Source: Heterostelium multicystogenum
Lineage: Eukaryota; Evosea; Eumycetozoa; Acytosteliales; Acytosteliaceae
DNA: 32,982 nucleotides
NCBI GenBank assembly: GCA_003667245.1
Contig: RCNN01000306.1
Coordinates: 1-32,982, forward strand
Reading direction: 5' to 3'
Shown piece after piece: positions 31,483 to 32,982 of this stretch. A program made the translations under genes and the position numbers. The notes beneath the pieces are model-generated. The model was not told the DNA's origin, did not search any database, and saw only the letters and a list, made by a program, of their open reading frames with translations. Numbering within the stretch: the stretch's first letter is position 1; each line of letters starts with the position of its first letter.

Positions 31483-32982
31483 TCATTTGTTTTGATGAAT
31501 ACCAAGTGATGAATCATTATCGTCTTCATCATCATCTTCTTCTTCGACTTCATTCTCTTCGTCATATTCATTATCTTCATCGATGATATTGTTATTGTTG
31601 TTATCATCATCCAAGTTGCTATTGATTTGACTGTTGGTTAAATTTAAATTACTGTCATCTGTATAGTCGTTGGTTGTATAGCTATTATCAAGTTGTGTTT
31701 TAGGATCGGAAGTGTCATCGATGCTCCAAAATTGACTTTGTTCATTGAGAGACGGCTTGGTTGTGGCAAAACGGGTGGAGGATCTGCTTCGGTCCTGAGT
31801 CTTTCCCAGGAAGTAGGTATTCATCTTTCTCTTTCTGATAACCGATTCACCCGCTCTCTTGGAACACGTATTTGTGGGCCAGTAGTGCATAGGTTTCCTG
31901 ACTGACGTGGATCATGTCGGCTTTACCCGAGCTTTCCATTTGCTGAGCGATTTGGACGCTCTCTCCCCAGAGTTGATAGTGAATCATCTGATACCCACAA
32001 CACCTGCTACTACCGGTCCAGTGTGCAGACCGATACGCATCTTAATTGGGATGTTATCGACGGTTCTTATATTCTTGATGGCTTCGAGCATTTCGATTGC
32101 CATGCTTGCGACACGCTCAGCGTGGTCATCTATCTTCTCTGGACATCCACAGACACAAAGGTAGGCATCTCCAATCGTTGCAACCTTAAGTACACCGTGT
32201 TTTTGGGCGATTTCATCAAATGTCGAATAGATAGTATTGAGTGTCTCCACCAGTTCACTAGGTGTGAGACGCGCAGCCATCTCTGTGAATCCAACAATGT
32301 CGGAGAGGAAAATGGTTACCTGCTCGAATTCATCGGCAATAAGCTGACGTCCTGACTTCATCTGGAGGACAACATACATCGGGAGAATCTCGCTTACCAG
32401 CTGCTCAGTTTCACGACGGTCTTTGTCGAGCAGTTTTCCATGTACCCAATTCTGTCGCATAAACAACTCCTCGGTATAGGCAGAGGACAAATTCAGAATC
32501 AGCACAGTAACCAAATAAAAGTTGTGGCTAAGCATGATCTGTTTGTTTGTCGATTTCCATGCCAAGCTCAAGTTGAAAATAAAGATGCAGGCCACACAAA
32601 CTATATTGGCGTACATGAATCGAATTCCAGAAAAGTTGTAGCAAACTGTAATGAGCATCATAAAACGAGGACACTACAACGGCATCCAACGGCAGTCCTC
32701 CAATGGACTCAGGCTTACAAGAATAATAATAGCAATGCCATGCATATGAAAATAAATAATTGAAGCTATTTGTATATAAGTATATTTCAATCTAGATAAG
32801 CAAAGAGGGAGTTACCATTAGAAACCATTATAATACAGCCAAAATAATTATTGTTAGTCTTTTACCTTCTTGATTTCGATGTTGCATAAATATAGATTAA
32901 ACCAAATATTGTATAACCAAATCTAAGTCCAGTGATTAAATCATATTCAAAGTTATGCCATTCTTTAGGAAGAAGTAATCGC
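31483..32982 (-). CDS. gca: Membrane class III nucleotidyl cyclase, C-terminal half (GCA-like); 5' end off the window
   Basis: Makes cGMP or cAMP. From the right edge come about six membrane segments (e.g. GLRFGYTIFGLIYIYA, ANIVCVACIFIFNLSL, FYLVTVLILNLSS), an intron at 32792-32865, then the cytosolic helix and cyclase domain. That domain contains VSEILPMYVV, metal Asp in FLSDIVGFTEM, second metal Asp in VATIGDAYLCVCG, HTGPVVAGVVG, YQLWGESVQIAQQMESSG, and the end MNTYFLGKTQ. An acidic Asp/Asn/Glu tail follows. Both metal Asp are present, while the transition-state Asn and Arg of C2 domains are replaced by Gln (ESVQIAQQM). It is therefore a C1-type half sitting last in the protein, as described for Dictyostelium guanylyl cyclase GCA. 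Frame breaks occur near 32690-32650 (compensating), 31990 and 31860. ACA-type adenylyl cyclase is the alternative. Confidence 0.88.

Noticed and set aside
1..32982. CRISPR arrays, insertion sequences, LTR elements
   Set aside because: No regularly spaced repeats, transposase or reverse transcriptase motifs, or long terminal repeats were seen on either strand.

Overview
The window reads as nuclear DNA of a dictyostelid social amoeba. Evidence: very AT-rich spacers, short (about 50-85 nt) AT-rich introns with GTAAGT/GTATG-type donors, low-complexity N/T/Q/K tracts inside proteins, a U6 snRNA gene with a DUSE-like upstream box, an expanded ankyrin family with 'NRTEGC'-type repeats, and a membrane nucleotidyl cyclase of the kind known in Dictyostelium. 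The species cannot be named from the sequence alone.

Layout, left to right. 1-1524 (+): a degenerate importin-alpha-like ARM-repeat gene, broken by frameshifts and TGA stops. 1736-1842 (-): U6 snRNA with DUSE and TATA-like boxes. 2068-4408 (-): a SAM + PH + DUF4140/DUF4139-like protein, frame-broken. 4409-5480: spacer with a coding-like patch. 5481-7449 (-): ankyrin-repeat protein. 7661-11723 (-): NFX1-type zinc-finger protein. 11724-14945: long spacer hiding an unrecognised, frame-broken coding block at 12424-12968 (-). 14946-16926 (+): IQ-motif/tandem-WW protein. 17007-17204 (-): small hypothetical ORF. 17389-18485 (+): geranylgeranyl diphosphate synthase, intact with four exons. 18585-19602 (-): FAHD2-type fumarylacetoacetase-fold enzyme, intact. 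19603-22888: long spacer with simple repeats, a pyrimidine tract and coding relics. 22889-23289 (+): COMMD6, a three-exon 76-aa gene easily missed by ORF scanning. 23493-24374 (-): TIM-barrel amidohydrolase (COG3618 type). 24941-27335 (-): USP36/42-type deubiquitinase. 28251-30015 (-): D-3-phosphoglycerate dehydrogenase, intact with four exons. 31483 to the right edge (-): C-terminal half of a membrane class III cyclase, most like guanylyl cyclase GCA.

There is no operon-like functional grouping; the genes are housekeeping and signalling genes in mixed orientation. The strongest large-scale pattern is that GGPPS, FAHD2, COMMD6, the amidohydrolase and PGDH splice to perfect frames, while every gene left of 17 kb, plus the deubiquitinase and the cyclase, carries one-base frame breaks. 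Conserved motifs resume in a new frame after each break, which suits assembly indels for most genes; importin-alpha (several stops, weak similarity) looks like genuine decay. I found no mobile element, CRISPR array or tRNA, and no clearly novel multi-gene system. The best leads are the hidden small genes and relics, the SAM-PH-DUF4139 fusion, the C-terminal C1-type cyclase domain, and several perfect inverted repeats in spacers.
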